From assembly GCF_905475395.1 (NCBI RefSeq), contig NC_058338.1:94597435-94661434 (forward strand): a stretch of 64,000 nt of DNA, in the 5' to 3' direction. The position numbers and the translations under genes were made by a program. Shown in pieces: positions 1 to 33,306 of this stretch. Under the pieces are notes generated by a model that ran no database searches, was not told the origin of the DNA, and saw nothing but the letters and a program-made list of their open reading frames with translations. Position 1 is the first letter of the stretch. Every line of letters starts with the position of its first letter. This DNA is from Chrysoperla carnea. Taxonomy: Eukaryota; Arthropoda; Insecta; Neuroptera; Chrysopidae.

Positions 1-310
1 CGAATATATTATAGTTTTAGTAAATGAGTAGCAAAATAGCTTTCTGTGAAACTTTTTCAAATCGCCTCCAAAATGCTCTCCGAATCGTTCTGATCAAAAA
101 CTCTCATGGCCACAAAATTTTTTAACGGGTAGTTTTCGAGCTACGGGCGATCAATACTACATATACATTATAGTTATACATCTCCTAGTTTGAAAACTAA
201 TCAGTAAATATGGTCGTGGGAGCTTTTGATCAGAATTATTCGAAAAACCATTTGGGGCGGTTTGAAAAAGTTTAGCAGAAGGCCATTTTCCTATCTAATA
301 TTGCGAGATC
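1..310. repeat. Repeat A at left edge
   Basis: An imperfect inverted repeat. GAAACTTTTTCAAATCGCC on the left and GGCGGTTTGAAAAAGTTT on the right enclose GATCAAAAACTCTCATGGCC and CGTGGGAGCTTTTGATCAGA. Related pieces lie at 7110-7430 and 16180-16255. It has no frame. Confidence 0.6.
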
Positions 311-1099
311 CTTTGAATTGTGATAATTATATCCTCCCAAGAGTGTGGATGATATGAAATGACCTATCCTGATAGTGTTCAGCAAGCATCAGCAACGATA
401 TAGTAGAACCTTTTTTATTGCTCATGTACTAAATTCTTGAATTGTTATAATGTCGAAAAGTTTGATGAAATTTGTTGGTCTATTAAAATTAGTTAACAAT
501 TATTATAGTTTCATCTGTTTAAAGATAATAAAAGTAATAATCTAAACTAAGAAACTCTATAAGCAAGATAGAAACAGTTAAGAATTACGAATTTATTTAT
601 ATCTACTTGTAAATGAATAATTTAAAATAATTTAAATTAACAGTTGTAATTTAGGCAGGGGATTATTCATTATTGTTTAATGCATATTTAATGAAAAAAA
701 AACTGGTATGTAGGTCTAATATAAGCATGAAGGTCTTGATCTTCATGTAGGCAGGCTTTTGATTTAAAAAAAAAGAAAACATTATCATGCTCTATCAAAT
801 CCTTTTTACTATACAAGATTTCTATTTAATTTCTATCATAGGTTCTTATAAACGAAAAAATATATTTTCTAGAAGAATAATCTTTCAATACTACATGCAG
901 TATATTTATTTTGAAACGGAATCCTAAAAGTAAATTTTTTTTGAAGGTTATCGATATAAAACATTAAAATCTGTAATAATAATAAAAAAATTTAATTGAA
1001 TAAAAAGGTCATAATATAATTTATGACTGGTAAATTTGACTCGTTATCACATAAATTTTTTTCTCAAGAAATTATAAATAAAATTATGATTTCTAAAAT

Positions 1100-1411
1100 A
1101 TAAAGAATTCCGCCAATTTTTATAATAGACCATAATGCATTGTAATTATATGAACCAATTACAGCAAAGTATTCTGCCGAACAACTGACTTTCAGTTTAC
1201 ACCTGAAAAAAAAACGGTGTTGAAAACGAGTTTGTATTAGTGTTTTTAAAATATGTGCTATTTCGTTAAAAAGTGTAAATTTATTAACCGTTTTTGTAAT
1301 ATTATATAAAAAATATTGATAGTGTTTAGAAAAATATGTAATTTAGTGTAATTGTGATGTGTAATTTTAAAAATATTGTGATTTTAATGTTACGAAGGTA
1401 GCTTGCCCAAG
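1100..1411 (+). promoter_or_regulatory. Probable Ect2 promoter and 5' UTR
   Basis: This is the sequence before the Ect2 start codon. TCAGTT at 1192-1197 resembles an arthropod initiator element. The rest is AT-rich with no open frame. The transcription start is not determined. Confidence 0.3.
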
Positions 1412-22954
<21,543 letters not shown>

Positions 22955-23028
22955 CAATTAATATCGGCTTATTAAAAATATAAAAAAACAGTGCCTTTGT
23001 TTAATTATTCTTTTTAATTTTATTCAAA

Positions 23029-23034
23029 AATAAA
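23029..23034 (+). promoter_or_regulatory. Probable Ect2 polyadenylation signal
   Basis: AATAAA lies about 75 bases after the Ect2 stop codon. Further AATAAA copies follow near 23080 and 23157, so several 3' ends are possible. Confidence 0.5.
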
Positions 23035-23780
23035 TTAAATAATATATTTAAGTGTACAAATTAAAAACAAACAAACAAATAAACGTATTTTTTACCCAAT
23101 TTAATGGGCGCGTAACCAAAACAGAGAGTAGGGTCATGTTTTTGTGAATGTAATACAAATAAAATAAAAAATAATAATAAGCGTTTTTTTATTATAAGAG
23201 AAAAAAATTGTGACCAAGTTTAATAATAAAGTGCATAAAAAATATTTATTTTAAAAAATATAAGAAAAAAACATAACAAGTTGTGCTTAGTGGAGTTTTC
23301 ATTTTCGTAAGAATATCATATTTTGATTTGAAAATACAAATAAAAGTCACGACGTCACATATTTCTTCACCTAAATGGACTGAAAATGGCAACAGTTATA
23401 GGAAATTTTGGTATAAACTATTGGCTTTTTCCCTTTTTCTAGTCTTTATTGGAGCGCATACTTTCGGATTATAAATACAGATATTTGAAACAAAAAATCA
23501 TTATCAGTCCATTTAGTTTAAGAGACGTGTGTCTGTTTAAAAATAGAATTATATGTCGAATTTTTAAAATATTTGAATATCGAATATTTTAAAGCTGTAA
23601 AAAAAACATTTGTTTAAATTTTATAAGAATAGCTTTTAGGATTTTTATTGTTATTTTTCCTTCTTCTGGCGACTTGAATCTAATCTTTAAGTCTGTATAG
23701 AATGGCCCGTCCTCCCTCGTAGATTATTAACAATCTATTTTATTGAAAACGATTCAATAAAGTTTTCGAATTGTTAATAA

Positions 23781-24833
23781 TACTCTGATGGAAATATTTC
23801 CTGTCAATAATCTAATTTAGTCTTGCAGTGTTCTGAAAATCAATTCTAGAAGAATGAGTAAGTTTTAAAAAATTCTGAAAAAGTATGAAAAGATCTATAT
23901 AAAATCTCTTAAAAAGTTTGAAGATTGCATTTTACAAGTTTTTGGACTCTCCTACTTGTTCAGAATTAATCAGAAATTTCATGAAGGTTTAGCTAAAGTA
24001 AGAGTAAGTCTTTTTCAGAATTAATCAATAAAATATAAAAAATTTCAGATTTTCGAAAAATTAATTAATTGTAGGTTTTATTATATTTGATACTTCTTGT
24101 AAAAGATATAAAAACTTGCTAAGATATTATTTCGAGTTTTTCTGACTTATTTATTAGGTCTGAAGGGAAACCAAATAGTTCATAATATTTAAACATGGCT
24201 TTAACACACCTCTTGTGCGAGGATAAACATATTTGATATAAACTAATATTAAGTACATTAAGGACCATAATTTCGAAAATGTAATTTTGCTAAACTATGC
24301 TCAAATTTTAGCAAAACCGTTTAAAGTTATTATACTTTCGAAATTAATGTACTCAATATTAGTTTATATTAAATATTGTTATCCTCTTACAAGAGGTATG
24401 TTGAAGTCATGTTTATATATTTTATGAACTATATCTTATCTGGTTTCTCTTCAGAGCGAATAAATAAGTCAGAAAAACCCAAAATAATTTCCTGGTAAGT
24501 TTTTATATTCTTTACGAGAAATATTAAATATGATAAAACTTACAGTAATTAATTTTTCGAGAATCTGAAATGTTTTAAATTTTACTGATTAAATCTGGAA
24601 AAATTTTACTTTAGCTAAATTTTCATAAAATCTCTAATTGATTCTGAAAAAAGTCTTCTAGAAGAGTCCAAAAACTTATAAAAATGCAGTTTTCAAAATG
24701 CTGTATAAGTTTTACATAGATCTTTTCATACTTTTTCAGAATTTTTTAGACTTACTCATTCTTCTAGAATTGTTTTTCAGAACACTTCAAGATTAAATTA
24801 AGACAATTGGTAGAAAATATTTCCACCAGAGTA
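23781..24833. repeat. Imperfect palindrome of about 1,050 bp
   Basis: Ends TACTCTGATGGAAATATTT and its complement bound two arms of about 500 bases centred near 24305. Matching stretches include CAATTCTAGAAGAATGAGTA, GAAAAAGTATGAAAAGATCT and CTGACTTATTTATT in one arm and their complements in the other. No coding frame is seen. It lies about 800 bases past the Ect2 stop. Confidence 0.85.
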
Positions 24834-25599
24834 GTTTTGTTTTTTTAGCACATTGGTAGGATTGAAACTTTCCATTATGCTTTCAAAACAAATGTCGTAA
24901 GTATGTTAGTGTAGAGTTTTGAGAATGAATTAGATATAAGAAACTTTCCATCTAATAATTATAATTTTTGATTGAATTTTTTGCGGATTTAATAGAGTAT
25001 TAAATTGTATCTACAGAAATTTCATTCCAAAATTGAAACAATCTTCAAAATTTAATTCTATGTAACCTACTCAAAGCAAAATGTAAATACTTCTTAAAAA
25101 TAAAAATCCTAAAGCTATTTTTGTATGATCCTAATAGTCTAGAAGCCGATAATATTCGCAGGTTTGTGACCATTTTTTAAATAAAACGAAAATTTATTGT
25201 TTCTTCAAAATTGAATCTGATGAATTTTTCATTCCATTAAAAAGAGTGCTTCACAGCTCGGGCAATAGATCGTTCTCTTACCAATCGTATGGTACTGGGA
25301 TCGATACTGAGCATGTGCGACACTTCTGACACAACATAAGGAAGCGTTATTTATGATATTGAATTGAAATAATATCGAGGTCAATATTCATTCGATTTCG
25401 AGGTAACTATCAATTTTAGTTTTCTATGAAAATAAGTTTGTACGAAAAATTACACATCCGGGTCAGGTAATATTATCGGCTTTACAATAAATATCAAATA
25501 TGAAATCGGTGATAATTATTATGAGTTGGCCATAAATGTCGTTACTTTAAAAAGAAACCATTGGTGCATTCGTTTTGGAAATTTTTGTGGTTAAATTTT

Positions 25600-25679
25600 T
25601 CGTTTTTAGTGTTTTCTATAAGCGTTTTTTATAAAACATTGTTGTGAACACAAAATTTTCCATGGCAAATGAATCTGAG
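25600..25679 (+). other. Candidate orphan first exon (MANESE)
   Basis: ATG at 25662 with CC just before it opens six codons (MANESE) and runs into a GAG/GTAAGA donor. The upstream stretch is AT-rich and has no repeat that I recognise. No coding exon that continues this frame was found to the right, so it may be the 5' end of a non-coding or very short transcript, or chance. Confidence 0.2.
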
Positions 25680-26171
25680 GTAAGAAGTCAATAGTTGGCT
25701 ACCGATAATTTTTAAAATACTCGAATTTTTTTAAAAGCGCCGGTTGTGTAACGACGTCTGCGGCCACTTTTTATCGTTCAACATAATATTATTAATAAAA
25801 TATATAAATACATGTAAATAATGTTTTACTAATATCGTAGATGCTCTATTATAAGTTTTTTTTTCTTTAAAAATTAACAAAATTTGCATAAAATTACCAC
25901 AAAATTAGAAATTAATTTTAAATTTAATACGAAAATAAAAAATAAATATTATTTCTAATTTTTAAAATTTAGTAACTTACCAACTGAATTTGACTGTACA
26001 TATTTGAAAGCTTCCATTTTCTACAATTTTATTCCGATCTTCAACAATTTAAATTCGATCGAATACCAAATTTCATTCCGATCGAAGTAAAATTGTAGAC
26101 CCCAAAGCATAAGTCATTTAAAAATGTAGGTATAATTAAAATTTAGGTCTAGTTTTTACGTTCCGTTTAGA

Positions 26172-26847
26172 AATACAGAGTGGATCATTTTAATCTATAC
26201 ACCTAAATTACTCGTTTTATAATTAATCAATGAAAAAAAAAACATAAACAAAATTTGCAGAGTTTGATAAAAAAGACATGTTCTTACATCAGATTGGACC
26301 TAGTTCTTGGGGTTGCTATAATAATAAAGTAATATTGTCGTTTGAAAGTACGAGGTAGTCTACATCAAATCCGGTAGTTCTGATTTTTCGCAGACTTGTT
26401 TCTGATGTTATTTCAATGACAAGTCCAAGTTTTTGACCTCGGACGCTGAACGCAACTTTGTCAAAATTTGAAAAATCCATTAAAATTTTAAATTTTGGCG
26501 ATTATAGCCCTAAAGGTTTAGTTTTCGAAGTACCTTTTCAAGATTTTTTTAAAGTAGACTAAAGTTCGAAAAAATGATAAAAATATACTTCAAAAACTAT
26601 CCATTTAGGGTTATAATCGTCTCATATTATAACAAAATTAGTCTACTTTAAAAATGTTATGAAAGGTTTTTTCAAAAATTGTTGGTTTTTTTATGAGGAT
26701 CAACTTTCTATTTTAAAGACTTAACTGGGTCCAATCTGATGTCAGAACATGATCAAACTCTACAACTTTTGACTAAAATATTTTTGGATTGGTTAACCAC
26801 AAAACGAGCTATTTAGATGTATAAATTAAAATAGCCCACCCTGTATA
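26172..26847. repeat. TIR element family E with ATACAGGGTGGG ends
   Basis: The left end ATACAGAGTGGATCATTTTA and the right end TAAAATAGCCCACCCTGTAT are inverted over about 65 bases, including CTCGTTTTATAATTAATCAA. A related copy lies at 9266-9885. Confidence 0.8.
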
Positions 26848-27637
26848 TAAATTATTATAAATAAAAAACATGATATTTTAAAAATTAGAAATAGTTCTAC
26901 CTTCAGAGATTTAAAAAGAAATTTTTTTAATGAAATACAGAAATCATGTGTTTACAAATTTTGATGTATATTATTAATTTTTTTGGCGTTTAATTGTGTC
27001 CTGACGACAGCCAACAAATTTTCGGGTATGTAAATTATTGATATATAAAAATTTAATATATTTTCCTTTGTATAAAGAAATTTTCTTATTAAAATACTGT
27101 ACTCAAAAACTATCATTTTACAGATTTCGAGATGTTTTTTAAGTTTCGATTCTCGAAAACGTTATCTTTACAAATTGATGTCTTTACAAATAAAATAGTA
27201 ATTCGTTTCTGATAATGTAATAAAAAAAATTATACTCATCGAATATTCGGAAGGAGTACACGTATTTAAGTAATATTTTAATTAAAATCGAAGTTTATAA
27301 AATTATTTATCGATTAGCTATAATTATTTTCAAAATTTAAACTTGCCTTTTAGTGTCTTTAATGCTCATTTTAAAAAGGAATTGTAATGCAATAAATTTC
27401 GAATACATTCCATTTAATGATCGAAGAACGTACGACAAAAATTGTTTTAACAATTTTACGGGTGTTCTCAAATATGATTCCCATATTTAGCTATGTAAAT
27501 ACCATGTATTGCCACTTTCTTAAAAAAAAAACACGCGTAAAATTATTTAATGATCACACTGATCCGTCCTTATAGAATGTTCTAGGTGTCCTCATTAATT
27601 GGAACGTATTCTAATCATCATCGTTTCCCAACCATCA

Positions 27638-27976
27638 TAGCCCAAGAAAATAAATGTTTTTCAGCTTAAAAAAAATCAAAGTGGAGTTTTTTCACCGGGA
27701 TTATCTTTATTTGGATGCAAGAAATGACTTAATGAATAAAAATTCCGTTGCAAAACCAAGTGCGAAAAAAATTCAAGATCAAAGGTTGCGAAAATAAAAT
27801 AATATTAACATAATAACTAAGGTTGTGATAAACTTAAGAGTTTACGAGATATTTAAAAAAATCCTTTTTTCGGGATCTTTGACCTTGAATAGGTCAGTTC
27901 TTACATCGAAATAAAGATAACCCCGGTGAAAAAACTACACTTGGATTTTTTCAGCAGATCGAATTTTCTGGGCTAA
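27638..27976. repeat. MITE-like inverted repeat (about 340 bp)
   Basis: AGCCCAAGAAAAT at the left and ATTTTCTGGGCT at the right bound arms that share GTTTTTTCACCGGG and TTATCTTTATTT with their complements. Confidence 0.8.
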
Positions 27977-28739
27977 AGAAGCGAAGCAAAAAATCTATTC
28001 ATAATTATTGCGATATATTTAAGGCGTTGTAAAATAATTTTTCTGATTTAGGTATGTAAATATTATTTTCTAAGATTTCTATTCGAAAGCAAAATATTAA
28101 TGCAATATAAGAATGTGTTCACATTTTTAACGTCAAGTCATTTATTAGAAAATTTTCTAAAATACTCTGATTAATAAGCCAATTTTTTTTTAAAAGAGCC
28201 AAAATAAAGTGCCCAAAATATAATTTTTAATTGGCCAGCTTTTTTTTATCACTAAAAATAAAAAAATATTTCGATTGCCAAATTTTTATATTATAAAATA
28301 GTCTCAAAATTACGTGCAAGAAAAGAGTAATAAATTGATGGATACATATTTTAAAAGATGTATCCAAATGATCCAAATATGGATGGAATTCGCCATGTAT
28401 ATATTAAAAAATGGTAATTAATGGATATCATGATGGTACAATTGAAATTGCTTAAAAAAATTCATTGTATAATTATTTTAAAGTATTATATAGATTTTAT
28501 ACTATTAAATAAAAAGTATTTTCTAACTGCGAAAACTGTGTTTTTCTATCTTAATTCCATAATACACATAATTTTCCCGTTGGAATCATCTATCGATAAT
28601 TGTCGAAGAATACTTAAAGAAATTGGATCCCAATTGAGCTTTGGCTAAAAATGGCTAAACCGGTAAGTATATGAACGCAAGTAAAGTAAGTCTCAAAATT
28701 TTTTTTTCTTTTTATCCGTCTGTCAAGGAGTGGTGCGAA

Positions 28740-28860
28740 CCAAATTTTGGTATAGGTGTTCGTAAAATCACCTAATTAGTCCATTTTCGGTTGTCTGTCA
28801 TTTTGTCTGTCTGTCGACACGATAACTCAAAAGTCGCTTTATGCTTTTTGGGACGTTCAA
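28740..28860 (-). repeat. Dispersed repeat B fragment
   Basis: GTATAGGTGTTCGTAAAATC, ACCTAATTAGTCCATTTTCG and GACACGATAACTCAAAAG match the B core in reverse. Confidence 0.65.
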
Positions 28861-29232
28861 TCAAAATTAAGTTAGGGAATACCTGGCCCGCCGTTGGATG
28901 CTTGAGAGCCCGCGTGCAACACAGATTGTGTTCAACTGCGACACTACGATTAAATAAACAGAAGAAACAAATATTTATTTTTTATGAAGTATTTCTTCTT
29001 ATTTTTCACACCCATATGAGATAACCCTTGAAAGTTTGATTGGTAAGTTTAGTTTAGTAAACTAACCTGGTGATATAATATATCACTTTTGTGATATTAT
29101 ATAGGTGATATAATTTCCCCTAATACCAAATTTTAAAATTTTTAGTTCAGAAACTAGAAATAACTTGTAGTACATCATAATAATTAATAATTAACCTATT
29201 GTGCCTTACCTGTTTATAGAATATTAATGATA

Positions 29233-29480
29233 CATAGAGAACGCGAGGGATCTGCTAGCCTGTAAGTGGATGCGATATGATGAATGAGAGAGAAGACTGT
29301 CAGTGAGTTACCCTGTGCCCTTGTCATGATCATATGTACATATAGATTTATTATATGGATTAGGAAGTATAAGTATACGTATTAGACAAAGACACAGGTG
29401 AAATTACTGGCAGTCTTCTCTCTCGCTTCACATATCGTATCCACTTACAGGCTAGTGTTCGCTATCTTCATATCTCTATG
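29233..29480. repeat. Inverted repeat (248 bp)
   Basis: CATAGAGA and TCTCTATG bound arms that share TAGCCTGTAAGTGGAT and GAGAGAAGACTG with their complements. It is a hairpin with a loop of about 80 bases. Confidence 0.8.
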
Positions 29481-29504
29481 GTTTAGTTAGTATTTATAAG
29501 AAAG

Positions 29505-29726
29505 TATACAGAATGTTCGATTTACATGTAGGCATATAAATATCAGGAGTATGACAGAATACATACGTTAAACCATGCATCTAAGTGAGAGGTGTTATAT
29601 AGATGAACTACACGCAATTTCATATAACACCTATAATACCTCTTACTTAGATGCATTGCTTAACGCATGTACTCTGCCATACTCGTGATATTTATATGCC
29701 TAGATGTAAATCGAACATTCTGTATA
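29505..29726. repeat. Inverted repeat (222 bp), near-perfect hairpin
   Basis: TATACAGAATGTTCGATTTA opens the left arm and its complement closes the right arm. The stem is about 100 bp with a loop of about 17 bases around 29610. It stands 25 bases from the hairpin at 29233-29480. Confidence 0.85.
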
Positions 29727-29999
29727 TTGTGTTTTATAAAGGAGTGCTCCAAAATTAACGCAAGAAGTTCGAATCAGGCGTTAATCTTGGGACACCCTTT
29801 ATTATTATTATTACATAAAAGTGCTAGAATTTTACTTATTTTGTATAAACACTTTAATAAGAAAAGAAAATTCTCTGTTAATTTGTTTTATGAAAATGTA
29901 CAATTTTTTTTTCATGAAAATTTAAAACTTTTTTTTTTTTTTTTTATAAAGAAATAAATTATATATTTTAAATTTTTTATGCTATTTTTTCTTTTCAGA

Positions 30000-30033
30000 A
30001 CAAAATTATCAATTAATTAATTATTTAGTAAAG
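30000..30033 (+). other. Candidate micro-exon of unknown transcript
   Basis: A strong acceptor (TTCTTTTCAG) is followed about 34 bases later by GTAAGTATT. The sequence between has stops in phase 0, so if used it would be non-coding or end a tiny frame. It could belong with the orphan first exon at 25662. Confidence 0.2.
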
Positions 30034-30049
30034 GTAAGTATTAACTTAA

Positions 30050-30690
30050 TATGCCAATAACTGGGTATTTTTTTTCTGCAAGGTACTGCATAAATTTTTT
30101 TCGTGTTGAAATATGTTTAGGGGTATCCTCCGAGTGTAAATCCAAATTGGCGGTACTCCGTTCAGCCACATGTTCCATCTTGGAAAACACGTTTTATGAA
30201 ATATCTCATGAACCGGGCATCGTACAACAAAAATAGTAAGAATCATTTTCATAGGAAATAACATTTTCTATAACTTTTATTTGAAATTTTACACTGTATT
30301 ATGCATAGGTTTTTATTTATACCGCTCTAAACTTTTCTTAATATAATTATTACTAAATATATAGTTAACGGCTCATAGTATATTAAAAATGGCGATAAAA
30401 AAATTTGTAGAACATAAAATTTCCAATAAGTTTCATCAAAAACTTTTTGTCGTAACATTCGTAGTTTAGGAACTAGCTATAGGCCAATAACCAGGTATTT
30501 TTTTCTAGAATTTACTGCTTAAATTTTTATCGTGTTGGAATATGTATAGAGGTATCCCCCGAATGAAAAAACAAGTTGGCGGTAGGAGGGAGCTTCTGCA
30601 GCCATCTTGGAAAACACGTTTTATAAAATTTCTCGTGAAACTGGCATCGTACGACAAAAATATTAGAAATCATTTTTGTAGATAATAACA
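30050..30690 (+). repeat. Two direct copies of a repeat of about 210 bp (period about 432)
   Basis: GCCAATAACTGGGTATTTTT at 30053 and GCCAATAACCAGGTATTTTT at 30483 each lead into TGGAAAACACGTTTTAT and GGCATCGTAC-ACAAAAAT. Confidence 0.8.
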
Positions 30691-30779
30691 ATTTCTATCC
30701 ATAAGTTTTTATTTATAGCGCTACAAAGACAGTGCTAGCCACTACTCCACCTTGGACTTATTACACTTGCAATGTAATA

Positions 30780-30925
30780 TAGACGTTTTACTCTCCTTTT
30801 TTCAATAAACTTGTTTTCTTAAACTTAGTATTTATTTTTCTTTTACAAACCTTTTTTCATTAAACTTACTCATTATGTATTTCTTTTTACTCACCTTTTT
30901 TTCAATAAACTTTTTCTTTAATGGA
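30780..30925 (+). repeat. Short degenerate tandem repeat
   Basis: TTTTTTCAATAAACTTGTTT, CCTTTTTTCATTAAACTTAC and CCTTTTTTTCAATAAACTTT occur about 60 bases apart. Confidence 0.6.
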
Positions 30926-31827
30926 AAATCAAAATTTTGTTCACAAAGGAGCTAAATGAAAAAGAAAATGTTTCTAAAGAAAAAGTATGCAGTCCGTGAA
31001 ATAAAATTATTAATTTGAGAGTTTTTGTAGTCTGGTAAAAAAAAACAACGATGAAGTTTCTTTTAAAAATAATTTTAATATAATATATATTTAAATATAT
31101 AATAATAACGTAATTTGAAATAAAAATTTACTTTATACTTAAAATAATAGTGAGGCACCTTATTATCGAATTCCGTGTTTATACGGACACATCTGGATAC
31201 AATCACTAAATTTTAACTAATCGTTAGGATATCAATTTTTGAAAAGAGCTTTTGCGCTTAAAAAAGGAGATCAAATTTCTAAAAATTTTCTAATTATAAC
31301 CCAAAATGCTTTGAACACCTAGGAAGAAAACTTAAATGATATTGATGAAAATTTATAACTGGAATATTTTCTAAAATAACAAAATTTCTTATTTTTAACC
31401 AAAAAGTACATTTGTGGATCTTCGACCTTTGATGGTTGTACAGAGTGTGTCTATATATTTATGATAATAAGACGCCCTACTAAGGGTGCCATTTTGACCT
31501 TTTCAGCTGAAGATTTTTTCAACAGAACAAAGCGCTTTTGAAAAAAATAATAAAGTAGAACAAATTTTTCAATGTAAAACATGTTTCTCCTCCAAGTAAA
31601 CAACTTTTAATTAGTTGATTTTTTTCGAAATCACACTGTTGAGAAAAAATTTAGATGAAGAAATAAAAATAGAAGCACCCTATACTGGATGGTTCAGTAA
31701 CTATTACCACCTTAAATATCTTCGAAACATAATTTATCTTATAAAATTAAATAGAATATCATGGTAATAAATACAAAATTAATGCATCTTTAAAATTTTT
31801 AACAGTTGTTTAATAGGTTGTAACACT

Positions 31828-32659
31828 CTCAGAGGCGTACCTAACACGTTTTTTTGGACGTTGGTGGTGGGGAAATTGGTTAATCAGGTTTTTACAAATT
31901 ACAAAAAAACTATGCATCAAATTAAAAGAACTTCAATTAAAAGTTCTAGCTGAAGTATTTCTGCACATTTTCGTTTTTTTTTTCTTCGATTTTCTAGTCT
32001 CAAAATTGATCGAGATATGCCAATTTTAAAATGAAATTTTTTTGCTCATTCAATCAAATGAAAAAGTATCCATTTTGTAAATCGTTCGAGATAGAACAAA
32101 AGTTTAAATGTAAAAGTTATTCCTTATAAAAAAATAATTAACTTTTATTTAAAACATTTTTTCATAAACATCACTGTTTATCCGTAAGGACGCAAGTTAG
32201 GAAAAAACTTTGGTGTTTCTTATAAAAAAAATTAAAAAATTTCTCTTTTTACCCGTGAGGACGTCTCCAAAATACTTTTATCAAATGTTTGAAATTTTTT
32301 TTTGTTTTTCTAGAATGTTTCACCAAACCAACTAGTTGAAGTTAGCTTGAAAACAAATCAACACACTTCTTTTTATAGTTTTGGAGAAAATGGACATCAA
32401 AGTTTTTTCCTAAGATGCGTCCTCACGGGTCAACAGTGATGTTTACGAAAGAATGATTCAAATAAATTCCATTTTAAAATTAGCATATCTCAGTCTAATT
32501 TGAAGCTAGAAAGTGGTAAAAAAAACCAAAATGTGCATAAATTCTTCAGCTAGAACTTTTATTTGATGCATAGTTTTTTTGTAATTTGTAATTTGTAAAA
32601 TTTGATTAAAACCCCGTAACTACCTCCCCCAAAAAGGGAGTTAGGTTCGCCCCTAAGAG
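31828..32659. repeat. Palindromic element of about 830 bp
   Basis: The ends resemble CTCAGAGGCGTACCTAAC and the complement of GTTAGGTTCGCCCCTAAGAG. The arms share AAAAAACTATGCATCAAAT, AGTTCTAGCTGAAG and CCATTTTAAAATT-type blocks. The middle is made of pieces of the dispersed 600-bp repeat in both orientations. Confidence 0.8.
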
Positions 32660-32895
32660 GTCGACTTTTTTTACAATGTTTTGACAACCTAATAAATAAC
32701 TGTGGAAAATTTCAAAGATACATTAATTTTTTCCTTTTACATATTTAGTTTAATTTGCGCTAAATATTCAACTTTCTTTCTTTACCTTTAAAAAACGCCC
32801 TGACCAGAGAGCTCAAAAGGACCAAAGATTATTTTTTACGTTGTTTAGTTACTGAATCAGCCCCTTCGGAATAATAAATTTAATTATTATTATAA

Positions 32896-33306
32896 TTAAT
32901 TAAATATTTTTGAACGTATTTTTGGGGTATTGGTTAAATTGGATACATATGGATATGTTGGAAATCTAGCCGTTAATATTTGATCGTCAACTTTAAATGA
33001 TGGAAACAATCCCATTTGATTTGTACGTAAATTTTTACCCTTACTGTAACCATTCCAATGATTACCAGCTATATGAATTTTATCACCGATCTCTAAATTT
33101 ATTTCACCAGCTACTGTATGCATAATGGGTGCTGCACCCCCTGCTTCGTTTGTGTAATATGTTGTCGAATCGACCATATGTTTCATATGAGCGATTTTTA
33201 TATGTGGTTTACCACCGCCAAAATAATAAATGTCATCTAACGAACGAAATTTATTAGTTGCATCTAAACCGTATGTTTGCATTAATTCATATGCAACACG
33301 ACATAC
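32896..33306 (-). CDS. FUT8: FUT8 coding exon 6 (end of catalytic domain, SH3-like domain, stop)
   Basis: 137 codons including TAA. It begins [20 protein letters not shown], includes [14 protein letters not shown], and then the SH3-like segment [20 protein letters not shown] and [13 protein letters not shown]. The C-terminus runs slightly past the human end. An ATTAAA-like signal is possible just downstream on the minus strand. Confidence 0.95.
   Translation of the reverse strand, partial: VCRVAYELMQTYGLDATNKFRSLDDIYYFGGGKPHIKIAHMKHMVDSTTYYTNEAGGAAPIMHTVAGEINLEIGDKIHIAGNHWNGYSKGKNLRTNQMGLFPSFKVDDQILTARFPTYPYVSNLTNTPKIRSKIFN

Larger units (their letters stand above)
24834..28740. other. Intergenic, mostly unassigned
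   Basis: Apart from the family E element, the inverted repeat at 27638 and the orphan exon candidate at 25662, I see no gene. GC rises slightly at 25250-25320 and 25740-25770 without a frame. Confidence 0.5.

Noticed and set aside
28421-28648. Open frame of 75 codons on the plus strand ending SSIDNCRRILKEIGSQLSFG
   Set aside because: The end looks protein-like, but there is no acceptor in front of it, the rest is AT-driven, and no family is recognised.
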